64,000 nt of DNA, taken from positions 186,001 to 250,000 of the forward strand of contig JAUWYX010000001.1 of the NCBI GenBank assembly GCA_030615625.1, written 5' to 3'. This document shows, in pieces, positions 37,498-45,108 of the stretch. Position 1 is the first letter of the stretch. Each line of letters opens with the position of its first letter. The notes below the pieces were generated by a model that saw nothing but the letters and a program-made list of their open reading frames with translations, had not been told where the DNA came from and did not search any database. The DNA comes from Dehalococcoidia bacterium. GTDB lineage: Bacteria; Chloroflexota; Dehalococcoidia; GIF9; AB-539-J10. Position numbers and translations under genes: made by a program.

Positions 37498-37594
37498 AGC
37501 TAACTCCTATGTGTAAGTATAGCACAGCAGAGCTCCTCAACCTTGATTTTACGCTCAACTGTATCGAAATTACTAACGTTGAGGTGTTTCTTTT

Positions 37595-37621
37595 GTCACC
37601 CTGAGTGATAGCAAAGGGCTC
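37595..37621. repeat. short interspersed repeat, GTCACCCTGAG type
   Basis: GTCACCCTGAGTGATAGCAA and AGGGCTC resemble the GTCATTCTGAGCG-type repeat at 40668-40692. It lies in the intergenic gap upstream of the ClpP-like gene. Confidence 0.5.
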
Positions 37622-37628
37622 GAATGAT

Positions 37629-37674
37629 AGGAGGTTGTTAAATTACCTCCTAACTCTGCGATATTTGTTATAAT
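37629..37674 (+). promoter_or_regulatory. promoter region of the ClpP-like gene with a palindrome
   Basis: AGGAGGT (37629-37635) and ACCTCCT (37645-37651) form a perfect inverted repeat with a 9-nt spacer, lying where the -35 box should be for TATAAT at 37669-37674. It could be an operator or just a hairpin. The transcript would start near 37681, 45 nt before the gene. Confidence 0.4.
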
Positions 37675-37725
37675 CAAGGCAGATTTACAGAAATGAAGTA
37701 CAAGCCAAAAAGAGGAGGATAAAAC

Positions 37726-38313
37726 ATGGCTACGAAACCAGTTGTAATCAGGTTCTTCGCCCCGGTGATTGATGCCACTGTCAATGCTCTGATGAGTGCC
37801 GTCGACCAGAAAATGAAGCAAGGGATAAAAGATTTCATCCTTCTTATCTCTTCGCCGGGCGGCTCTGTCATCCATGGTTTAAGCGCATATAATTATTTGA
37901 AAGGGTTGCCTGCTTCCATAACTACGCACAATTTCGGCAGCGTGGACTCAATAGGCATCGTTATATACTGTGCCGGTTCGAAAAGGCTGTCAGTACCCCA
38001 GGCGAGATTTTTGTTTCACGGCGTTAGTGCGCAGTTCAGGGGGGAGCAGAATTTAGAGGAGAAACTGCTGGAGGAAAGGTTAAAGGGATTGAGGATTGAT
38101 ATGGAGAACATTGCCAAGGTAATCGCAGCGAATACCGGTAAAAGCGCCAAAGATATTACTGATGCCATGATTGAGAGGACAACTTTGAATCCAGAGGAGG
38201 CGCAGTCCTGGGGCCTGGTGCACGAAATCAAGTCAGAGCTATTTGAAGCAGGAAGCGAAGTAATTGCCATACAGTTCCAGCAACAACAACCACAACCGCC
38301 GCGGAAGCTGTGA
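37726..38313 (+). CDS. ClpP/crotonase-fold protease-like protein, catalytic Asp missing
   Basis: 195 residues of the ClpP fold. Ser75 lies in GSVDSIGIVIYCAG, His98 in RFLFHGV, in the places of the ClpP nucleophile and base; LLISSPGGSV is the oxyanion strand. Where ClpP has its Asp the segment reads ERTTLNPEEAQSWGL, with Thr. It may use a dyad or have another role. The C-terminal tail is rich in Gln and Pro. The ATG has AGAGGAGG. No clpX neighbour. Confidence 0.82.
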   Translation: MATKPVVIRFFAPVIDATVNALMSAVDQKMKQGIKDFILLISSPGGSVIHGLSAYNYLKGLPASITTHNFGSVDSIGIVIYCAGSKRLSVPQARFLFHGVSAQFRGEQNLEEKLLEERLKGLRIDMENIAKVIAANTGKSAKDITDAMIERTTLNPEEAQSWGLVHEIKSELFEAGSEVIAIQFQQQQPQPPRKL

Positions 38314-38359
38314 CGTTAGCCGAGAAGTGCGTGCCCCACTACTCCCTGTTTTAAGCAAA

Positions 38360-38854
38360 ATGATTCGTAGCCTATTGCCTTCAGATTTCGATGCGCTACT
38401 CAAGGTCATAAATGATGCTGCGCAAGCTTATAAAGGAGTAATTCCGAATGATAGATGGAAAGAACCGTATATGTCAGCCGAGGAATTAAGAAAAGAAATT
38501 GAAGCTGGCGTACGATTCTTTGGGTTGTTGGAAGGCGGGCATTTGCTCGGAGTGGCAGGAATTCAAGCTCTTAAAGATACCACCTTGATCAGGCATGCTT
38601 ATGTGCTTCCAGGATGCCAGGGAAAAGGAACTGGCACGAGGCTACTTGAATATCTCCTGGGCTTGGTTGAGACTCCGGAAATTCTGGTAGGGACCTGGGC
38701 TGATGCCACCTGGGCTATTCGATTCTACCAAAAGCATGGTTTCAGACCGGTGTCGTCCAGGGAAAAGGATAGGCTCCTGCGGACGTATTGGAACATCCCC
38801 GAGAGGCAGATTGAAACCTCAGTGGTGCTGAGGACAATCCCTTCTCTCCAATAA
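38360..38854 (+). CDS. GNAT family acetyltransferase
   Basis: 164 residues: MIRSLLPSDFDALLKVIND, LEGGHLLGVAGI, then the acetyl-CoA loop HAYVLPGCQGKGTGTRLL and WAIRFYQKHGF near the end. These are the strands and pyrophosphate loop of the GNAT fold. Substrate unknown. I chose the ATG at 38360, which begins at the fold; the frame is open further upstream but overlaps the ClpP-like gene. Confidence 0.85.
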   Translation: MIRSLLPSDFDALLKVINDAAQAYKGVIPNDRWKEPYMSAEELRKEIEAGVRFFGLLEGGHLLGVAGIQALKDTTLIRHAYVLPGCQGKGTGTRLLEYLLGLVETPEILVGTWADATWAIRFYQKHGFRPVSSREKDRLLRTYWNIPERQIETSVVLRTIPSLQ

Positions 38855-38948
38855 TTGTATGCTTTCCCCGGCAACCATGGCTGAGGGCTTTACGGTATAC
38901 TTTTTATTACGATATACTTTTGGTCACAAGGATTTTCCGGAGGCAGAG

Positions 38949-40448
38949 ATGAATATTAAACAGACCCTGGAAAAAACTGCCAGCGAAATACCGCACAAAG
39001 AAGCCATTGTTCTTGATACTCAGAGGATTACTTATGGGGAACTGGATGAAGCTTCCAACAAAGTAGCCAATGCCCTCCTGGAGCTGGGGATGAAAAAGGG
39101 TACCCATGTGGCTATCTTGATGTCCCATAGCCTTGAGTGGGTCATCAATTATTTTGGGGTGATTAAGGGTGGAGGTGTAGCTGTGCTGCTTAACCCTGCG
39201 CTTAAAGCTCCTGAACTTGATTCTTTGCTGCGAGACTCCGACTCGGAAATTCTGATAACGGAGAGGAATTTTTCTCAGATGCTTTCCTCAGTTTTGCCTC
39301 ACATTCCTTTGCTAAAACGCATAATTTCGGTTGATGCAGGTTCTTACACCAAGATGGTAGCTAACAGTTCTTCCATATCACCGGCTATCGATATAAAAGA
39401 CGATGATGAAGCTACTATATTTTACACCTCTGGAGTCCTGGGGAAGCAAAAGGGCGTGGTACATACGCATGCTTCCCTTATGGGGACTCCTCCCATAGTT
39501 TCCGCAGGTATACAACGGAAAAGAGAAGATGTCATTATAGACCTTGTTCCCTTTTCCTATCTTTATGGCTTATTCGAGGTTCTTTTTGGTTCGATTATCA
39601 CAGGCTCTACTGTCGTGCTTATCCCTAACTTCACTCCCAGAGCTGTCCTAGAGGCTTTGGAGAAAGAAAAAGGCACGGTTATCTTTGGCGTTCCTGCCAT
39701 GTACAATGCCCTGGCTATGATGCGTGACGAAGTCCTGGCAAGATATGACCTGAGTTCACTGCGATTGGCTGTTACCGCTGGGGCAAAGTCCTTTCCCAAG
39801 CTAATGGGAGCTTTGGAGGACAAGTTCGGTTTATCCCTTTATGAGGTATACGGTCTCACGGAAGTTTCAGCCGTTTCCATAAGCACCTTTAAAAGCCGTA
39901 AGCTGGGGACTGTTGGCAAGCCAATTTGCCGCCTTAAGATACTGGATGACAACGGCAAGGAAGTTCCCAGGGGCGAAATAGGGGAGGCTGTGTTCAATGC
40001 CCCCTGGGTGATGAAAGGATACTATAAAGCACCTGAACTCACGGCTCAAGTCCTCAAGGATGGCTGGTTTTATACCGGAGATTTAGTCAGGATGAATGAG
40101 GAGGGCTACGTGGAGTATATAGAGAAGAAGTCGTTCATAATAGTCACGTCTTCTGGGCTTAAGATCGGCCCGTCGGAAGTTGAATTCGTGCTGCTAAGCC
40201 ACCCTGGCGTAGCTGAGGCAGCCTATGTAGGTATTAACGATGGTTATGGAGGACAGATACCCACTGCCTTCGTAGTGCTTAAAGAAGGGCAACGTGCCAC
40301 GGCAGAAGAGCTGTCTGACCTTTGTTGCCAAAACCTGGCTGATTTTAAGCTCCCTAAGAGAATCGAATTTGTAGACAGCATACCTAAAACTAGCTCGGGG
40401 AAGGTAGCTAGAAAGAAGCTCAAAGAAACAGAGTTAACCCAGAACTAA
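38949..40448 (+). CDS. AMP-dependent acyl-CoA synthetase/ligase
   Basis: About 499 residues of the ANL family. The P-loop reads ATIFYTSGVLGKQKGVVHTH, a divergent form of YTSGTTGxPKG. LYEVYGLTEVSAVSIST, WFYTGDLVRMNEEGYVEY and the C-terminal TSSGKVARKKLKE with the catalytic Lys are clear. It activates a fatty or aromatic acid to its CoA ester. I chose the ATG at 38949, which has GGAGG 8 nt upstream; the longer frame from 38859 lacks one. Close downstream are SRP RNA, an SDR and a 3-hydroxyacyl-CoA dehydrogenase, which suggests a beta-oxidation role. Confidence 0.9.
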   Translation: MNIKQTLEKTASEIPHKEAIVLDTQRITYGELDEASNKVANALLELGMKKGTHVAILMSHSLEWVINYFGVIKGGGVAVLLNPALKAPELDSLLRDSDSEILITERNFSQMLSSVLPHIPLLKRIISVDAGSYTKMVANSSSISPAIDIKDDDEATIFYTSGVLGKQKGVVHTHASLMGTPPIVSAGIQRKREDVIIDLVPFSYLYGLFEVLFGSIITGSTVVLIPNFTPRAVLEALEKEKGTVIFGVPAMYNALAMMRDEVLARYDLSSLRLAVTAGAKSFPKLMGALEDKFGLSLYEVYGLTEVSAVSISTFKSRKLGTVGKPICRLKILDDNGKEVPRGEIGEAVFNAPWVMKGYYKAPELTAQVLKDGWFYTGDLVRMNEEGYVEYIEKKSFIIVTSSGLKIGPSEVEFVLLSHPGVAEAAYVGINDGYGGQIPTAFVVLKEGQRATAEELSDLCCQNLADFKLPKRIEFVDSIPKTSSGKVARKKLKETELTQN

Positions 40449-40549
40449 CTGAAAGAATAGCTATCAGCGTTGGCTATCTTGTTCTCAAAATTGGCAATAG
40501 CGTGAAGTCCGCGCAAATTATCCGGAGTTGTTCCATAACATCCACTAAT

Positions 40550-40692
40550 GTCATTCTGAGCCCTTCACCTCTTGTCATTGCGAGCACCTGGAAGGTGCGT
40601 GGCAATCCCATTTGTCCCGGTGGGATTGCTTCGTCGCAAAGCTCCTCGCAATGACGGAAGGGGGGTTGCCATTCTGAGCGTAGCGAAGAATC
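40550..40692. repeat. cluster of interspersed repeats (GTCATTGCGAG palindrome and CATTCTGAGCG units)
   Basis: A palindrome runs from GTCATTGCGAG (40574) to CTCGCAATGAC (40654), with the internal GGCAATCCCA/TGGGATTGCT pair. It is flanked by GTCATTCTGAG (40550) and by CCATTCTGAGCGTAGCGAAG (about 40669). I recall such units as abundant in Dehalococcoidia-type and other bacterial genomes. It fills the gap between the acyl-CoA ligase gene and the SRP RNA. Confidence 0.75.
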
Positions 40693-40749
40693 TAATTTCA
40701 CGTTATCCTGATGTTGACTTGGTTAACACTTATTGGTAACATCATGAAC

Positions 40750-40970
40750 TGAGCCGTGCTAGGCGGGGAGCTAGCGGTGCCCTGTACCCGAAAGCCGCTA
40801 TAGCGGGGCTGAATTCCTGTTTGAGGTTTACGGCCGGCTAGATTTGTTTTTGCTGAGCGGTGTTGATAATCGGGTTCTGTGCAACTGGAGACTATGAACC
40901 CCGTCAGGTCCGGAAGGAAGCAGCGGTAAATAGCATTTCCAGTGTGATATAGAGTTGCCTGGTTGGAGCT
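40750..40970 (+). ncRNA. ffs: signal recognition particle RNA (4.5S/SRP RNA)
   Basis: The SRP apical loop GTCAGGTCCGGAAGGAAGCA and GC is at 40903-40922. The 5' part GTGCTAGGCGGGGAGCTAGC, GGTGCCCTGTACCCG and GCCGCTATAGCGGGGCTGAA are typical of bacterial SRP RNA. The 3' side CCTGGTTGG closes the long stem. It binds Ffh to target membrane proteins. The ends are approximate. Confidence 0.9.
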
Positions 40971-41056
40971 AGCTGGCAAAGACAGCTTCCCGGTTCAGGA
41001 ATCGAGAACAGGTGCACGGCTCATGAAATTCAGAATAGATAGGAAAAAGTTCACAG

Positions 41057-41857
41057 ATGGATTTTTTAGGGCTTGAAGGCAAAACAGCAATTGTTACTGG
41101 AGGTGGCTCTAATATTGGGCGGGGCATAGTTCTGGCCTTTGCTGAGCAAGGAGCGAACGTGGCCATAGCCGAACTGGATGAAGCTCAAGGAGCTAAAGTA
41201 GCTAAGGAGGCCAATGCTCTAGGCAAGGGCAAAGTTGAGAATATCAGGACGGATGTAACCGACTGGGATTCGGTACAGGCGATGGTGAAGCAAACACTGG
41301 ATAAGTTTGGTCGGGTAGATATACTGGTCAACGTTGTTGGTTGGGTCAGGGACGACCTTTTTGTCAGGAAACTCAGAGAAGATTGGGAAAAGGAGATAAA
41401 CCGCAATTTTTGGAGCGACATAAACTGCACTAGAGCCGTTTTAGACCATATGATTGAGCGGAAGTACGGAAAGATCATCAGCATTGGTTCTGATGCTGCC
41501 AGAGTAGGGCAGTTGAGAGAAGCTGTTTACAGCGGTTGCAAGGGTGCTTTGATTTCTATGACAAAGTCTTTGGCCAGGGAGCTTGGCCGTTATGGGATAA
41601 ATGTCAATGTGATTTGTCCGGGTGTTGTTGTTCCTGCAAGCAGAGATGTTACTACTTCGGAGAGCATGTGGACGGATGAGATGATGAAAGTATTTGGCAC
41701 CTCAGAAGCGCTAGAGAAAATAGCTAAGGGTATCCCTCTGGGACGGCTGGGGACACCAGATGATATAGCCAATGCTGTTCTCTTCTTGGCCTCAGACCGG
41801 GCTAACTTCATAACCGGACAGACTATCAGCGTTGATGGTGGTTACACCATGGCGTAA
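41057..41857 (+). CDS. SDR family oxidoreductase (BadH/FabG-like)
   Basis: 266 residues with TGGGSNIGRGIVLAFAEQGA for the dinucleotide, the catalytic Ser in ISIGSDAARV and Tyr-x3-Lys in YSGCKGAL; the end is TGQTISVDGGYTM. It oxidises or reduces a hydroxy or keto group with NAD(P). The N-terminus and long loop before the C-terminus resemble 2-hydroxycyclohexanecarboxyl-CoA dehydrogenase (BadH) and related enzymes. Together with the ligase and hydroxyacyl-CoA dehydrogenase it suggests acyl-CoA degradation. Confidence 0.88.
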   Translation: MDFLGLEGKTAIVTGGGSNIGRGIVLAFAEQGANVAIAELDEAQGAKVAKEANALGKGKVENIRTDVTDWDSVQAMVKQTLDKFGRVDILVNVVGWVRDDLFVRKLREDWEKEINRNFWSDINCTRAVLDHMIERKYGKIISIGSDAARVGQLREAVYSGCKGALISMTKSLARELGRYGINVNVICPGVVVPASRDVTTSESMWTDEMMKVFGTSEALEKIAKGIPLGRLGTPDDIANAVLFLASDRANFITGQTISVDGGYTMA

Positions 41858-41898
41858 GAAATTTTAAACAGCCTCAAATAATCGAGGTGGTGACGGAC

Positions 41899-42756
41899 AT
41901 GGCAATAAAAAAGGTATGCGTTATTGGTTCGGGGACTATGGGCAGCGGCATAGCCCAAGTATCGGCACAGGCAGGCTATGAGACAACCATGGTTGACGTA
42001 AAACAAGAGTTTCTTGACCGTGGTATGAGCAGGATAAAGTCCAGCCTGGGTAAATTTGTGGAAAAAGAAAAAATTAAGTAAGAAGAGATGGATGAAGCTC
42101 TGGCGAGATTGCGCACCTCGATTGACATGAAAAACGCCGCTAAGGATGCTGACTATGTTATAGAGGCGGTATTTGAGAGGGCGGAGGTAAAGCTGCCGAT
42201 ATTTGGGCAGCTTGAAGAAATTTGCCCCAAAGAAACAATTCTGGCTTCTAACACATCAGGAATACCAGTAAGCCTACTGGCATCTGCGACCAGGCGTCCC
42301 AACAAGGTTATCGGCACACACTTTATGAACCCCGTACCGTTAATGAAGGGAGTAGAAATAGTGAAAACTTTGCTTACATCGGAGGAAACTTTGAAAGTAA
42401 GCCTCGATTTTGTCAAATCTTTGGGTAAGGAAACAGTCGTAGTTAAAGATTCCCCTGGATTTGTAACCAATAGAATAATAACCTTGGTTCTCAATGAGGC
42501 CGCCAAGCTATTGGAGGAAAATTTAGCCAGCATAGAAGATGTAGATAAAATAGAGAAATTATCACACAACTGGCCTATGGGCCCATTTGAGCTGGCAGAC
42601 ATGGTTGGTATAGACGTTATAGTTGACCTCTTGGAAGGGATTTACCAGCAGACTGGATGGGAAAGATATAAGCCAGCTCCGTTATTGAAAAGGATGGTTG
42701 AAATTGGATACACCGGAAGGAAAGTGGGCAAGGGCTTCTATCAATTGTTCGGATAA
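41899..42756 (+). pseudogene. 3-hydroxyacyl-CoA dehydrogenase interrupted by an in-frame TAA
   Basis: The frame begins MAIKKVCVIGSGTMGSGIAQ (NAD site), with GAGGTGG upstream of the ATG. It is stopped by TAA at 42079-42081 after EKEKIK. The same frame then resumes without gap (EEMDEALARLRTSIDMKNAA, then FERAEVKLPIFGQLEEI, HFMNPVPLMKGVEIV, KDSPGFVTNRI, GPFELADMVGIDV) to 42756. The joined 285 residues are a full 3-hydroxybutyryl-CoA dehydrogenase. A single base change explains the stop. It is either a pseudogene, a readthrough case or an assembly error. Confidence 0.88.
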
Positions 42757-43618
42757 ACTGACACATTTTTATCGGCAATTACTTCGCCAATTTGGCGTCA
42801 AACCGAAAAAAAGCTTAGGGCAGCATTTCCTTATAGATGAAACTGTATTAGAGCGTATTCTATCTGCTGCTGAGCTTAGCCCCGGGGACATTGTAGTTGA
42901 GGTAGGTCCGGGCCTGGGTATACTAACTGAGGGGTTAGCCAGGCGAGGAGCTAGGGTCATTGCTGTTGAGCTTGATTCCAAGTTAGTTGCCCTGCTGAAA
43001 AGACGACTGGCCGCCTTTCCTGATGTCAAAATTATCCATGCTGATATACTTAAGGTTACCCCCCGGCAAATTCTACAAAATAAGTTAGCCGTCTCCGCAC
43101 TTTTCCAAGGTTATAAAGTTATAGCTAATCTTCCTTATTACATTACTTCACCGGTATTGCGCCATTTTTTCGAGGCGCTGCTCCGACCCTCAGAAATAAT
43201 AGTAATGGTACAGAAGGAAGTTGGTGAAGCTATTGCCGCTACCTCTGGTAAGATGAGTTTGCTCAGTGTTAAGACGCAGTTTTATAGCAAGCCTGCTATT
43301 ATATCCTATGTGCCAGCGGCAAGTTTTTATCCCCCGCCGAAGGTGGATTCGGTTATTTTACGCCTGGATGTTTACTCTCAGCCTCCTATCGAGGTCCCCG
43401 ATGCCGCTGGTTTCTTTGATGTAGTTATGCATGGTTTCAGTTCTCCTCGTAAGCAGCTTCGCAATTCCCTGGCTCACTCTTTAGAGATGCCACCCAGCCA
43501 GGTTACTTTATTACTGGAGAAGGCTGGAATAGAAGGTAAACGGCGAGCTGAAACTCTTAGCTTGGAGGAGTGGAGGGAGCTATGGAAAGTCTTTGCTCCC
43601 TTTACAAAAAGATTATAG
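42698..43618 (+). CDS. rsmA: 16S rRNA (adenine1518/1519-N6)-dimethyltransferase
   Basis: Up to 306 residues. FGVKPKKSLGQHFLIDETVL at the start, the SAM site VVEVGPGLGILTEGLA, and the catalytic motif NLPYYITSPVLRHFF are all KsgA features; a C-terminal helical domain follows. The start is not clear: TTG at 42698 overlaps the hydroxyacyl-CoA dehydrogenase frame by 59 nt, and a CTG at 42758 right after that stop would give a more typical N-terminus (THFYRQLLRQFG). No good ribosome site sits before either. Confidence 0.93.
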   Translation: MKLDTPEGKWARASINCSDKLTHFYRQLLRQFGVKPKKSLGQHFLIDETVLERILSAAELSPGDIVVEVGPGLGILTEGLARRGARVIAVELDSKLVALLKRRLAAFPDVKIIHADILKVTPRQILQNKLAVSALFQGYKVIANLPYYITSPVLRHFFEALLRPSEIIVMVQKEVGEAIAATSGKMSLLSVKTQFYSKPAIISYVPAASFYPPPKVDSVILRLDVYSQPPIEVPDAAGFFDVVMHGFSSPRKQLRNSLAHSLEMPPSQVTLLLEKAGIEGKRRAETLSLEEWRELWKVFAPFTKRL

Positions 43619-44463
43619 TGTTGACTGTTTATGCCCCGGCTAAAATAAACCTTGTCCTCGAAGTGCTGGGCAAGAATAATGATTATCACCGGATCTCCAG
43701 TATTGTTCAGTCCATAGACTTATGTGACGTCCTCAATTTTCAATTAGACGAGGAAATATGCTTTGAATGTGATGTGCCCAGCTTAAAGTGCGATAACCTG
43801 GTAACACAGGCGGCTACCCTGCTTAAGGAAAGCACAAAATGTAGTCTGGGGGCACGAATCGAACTTCGCAAGCATATACCCTGGGGTGTGGGATTGGGGG
43901 GAGGCAGCAGCGATGCCGCTGTCACTCTCTTAGCTCTAAATGAACTTTGGGGATTGGGGTTGCCGATTTCTGAGCTGGTTCGTTTAGCATCGAAGCTGGG
44001 CTCGGATGTTCCCTTCTTTATCCACAAAGGCACGGCTTTGGTAGAAGGGAAGGGGGAAAAGGTAACCCCGCAGCCATCCTTGCCTTCAACCTGCTTTGTG
44101 TTGCTGGTGCCGCCATTACCTAAAATCTCGGACAAAACGAAGCAAATGTATAATAATTTAAATTCTGCTTATTTCACCGAAGGTCACTTTGTTCAACAGG
44201 CCTTGTCATCTTTGAAACAGGGGAAAGCGATTGACCCTGGTCTTATGTTTAATGTCTTCGAAAGGGTAGCCTTTGATTTCTTCCCCGGGCTGGACAAATA
44301 TCGCAAGACTCTGGAAGAAGCCGGAGCCCCGGGAGTTTATCTCGCGGGCTCCGGACCATGCCTTTTTACTTTTTTCTCAGAAGAGAGAAAAACTGGTGAG
44401 CTGTTTGCACGCCTGAAAAAGCACGGATTGGAGTGCTATCTGGCATCTTCTTTCCCACGCTGA
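43582..44463 (+). CDS. ispE: 4-diphosphocytidyl-2-C-methyl-D-erythritol kinase
   Basis: About 293 residues of the GHMP kinase family: TVYAPAKINLVLEVLGK, the ATP loop HIPWGVGLGGGSSDAAVTLLAL (shown as GVGLGGGSSDAAV), and GVYLAGSGPCLFTFF. It phosphorylates CDP-ME in the MEP route to isoprenoids. The ATG at 43582 has a strong GGAGGGAGC and lies within rsmA. An alternative GTG at 43618 overlaps the rsmA stop (TAGTG) and gives the family-like start VLTVYAPAK. Either way it is coupled to rsmA. Confidence 0.94.
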   Translation: MESLCSLYKKIIVLTVYAPAKINLVLEVLGKNNDYHRISSIVQSIDLCDVLNFQLDEEICFECDVPSLKCDNLVTQAATLLKESTKCSLGARIELRKHIPWGVGLGGGSSDAAVTLLALNELWGLGLPISELVRLASKLGSDVPFFIHKGTALVEGKGEKVTPQPSLPSTCFVLLVPPLPKISDKTKQMYNNLNSAYFTEGHFVQQALSSLKQGKAIDPGLMFNVFERVAFDFFPGLDKYRKTLEEAGAPGVYLAGSGPCLFTFFSEERKTGELFARLKKHGLECYLASSFPR

Positions 44464-44481
44464 TAGAATCGAGGCGTAGTT

Positions 44482-44499
44482 GCGGGTCTAAAGACCCGC
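44482..44499 (+). other. perfect hairpin between ispE and the VTT-domain gene
   Basis: GCGGGTC, TAAA loop, GACCCGC: a 7-bp stem with a tetraloop, 15 nt before the ATG at 44515. No T run follows, so it is not a classic terminator. It could be an RNA processing or translational control site. Confidence 0.5.
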
Positions 44500-44514
44500 C
44501 GAGCAGGTAATTTA

Positions 44515-45108
44515 ATGGTAATAGAAAGGCTGAAGCAAAGGAGATGGCTTCGGATAGTTCTTTACCTTGTCGTCCTTGCTGGTATTAGTGTCGGCTCTTT
44601 CATTCTGTTTACATACTTAATGCGTTATTTCAATATCCCAATAGAAAGATTAGCCTCCACAGCTTATTTGGTTGTCTTTGGAATCACCTTGCTATCTAAC
44701 GCGGCCATCCTTGTTCCACTGGTATACCCTCATCTTACTATAATGATAGCAGCAGCAGGATACTGGGATCCTTTTATCATAGCTTTGGTGGCCAGCGTAG
44801 CCGGTGCCCTGGGGGAAATAACTGCTTATTATGCCGGTTACTTGGGAAAGCGAATCGTACAACTTGAGAACGCGCCGGGATATGGAAGGCTTGCAGGCTG
44901 GATGGAGAGATACGGCCTTTGGGGGATTTTTTTCATCTCTCTTCAACCCATATTGCCGGTTGACGTAGCTGGACTCCTGGCCGGAGCCTCTAAAATACCG
45001 TTATGGAAGTTTCTCTTGCCTTGCTGGGCAGGAAAATTGGGCAAGTATCTTTTGGCCTGCTACGTCGGCGAGGCGGTTTTGAGTCTTCTCCCTCCCTTAC
45101 CGTTCTAG
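44515..45108 (+). CDS. VTT-domain (DedA/SNARE-associated type) membrane protein
   Basis: 197 residues with about five membrane segments. The core IIALVASVAGALGEITAYYA with GYLGKRIV and the pro-rich loop LQPILPVDVAGLLAGAS is the VTT (SNARE-associated) domain, shared by proteins that flip or handle membrane lipids. It overlaps the convergent cca gene by 12 nt. Substrate unknown. Confidence 0.85.
   Translation: MVIERLKQRRWLRIVLYLVVLAGISVGSFILFTYLMRYFNIPIERLASTAYLVVFGITLLSNAAILVPLVYPHLTIMIAAAGYWDPFIIALVASVAGALGEITAYYAGYLGKRIVQLENAPGYGRLAGWMERYGLWGIFFISLQPILPVDVAGLLAGASKIPLWKFLLPCWAGKLGKYLLACYVGEAVLSLLPPLPF

Noticed and set aside
40698..40979. 93-codon minus-strand frame
   Set aside because: It is antisense to the SRP RNA, whose conserved loop and stems are clear.
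42079..42081. TAA recoded as an amino acid (alternative code)
   Set aside because: Many intact genes here end with TAA, TAG or TGA, so a general recoding is not possible; a point mutation is simpler.
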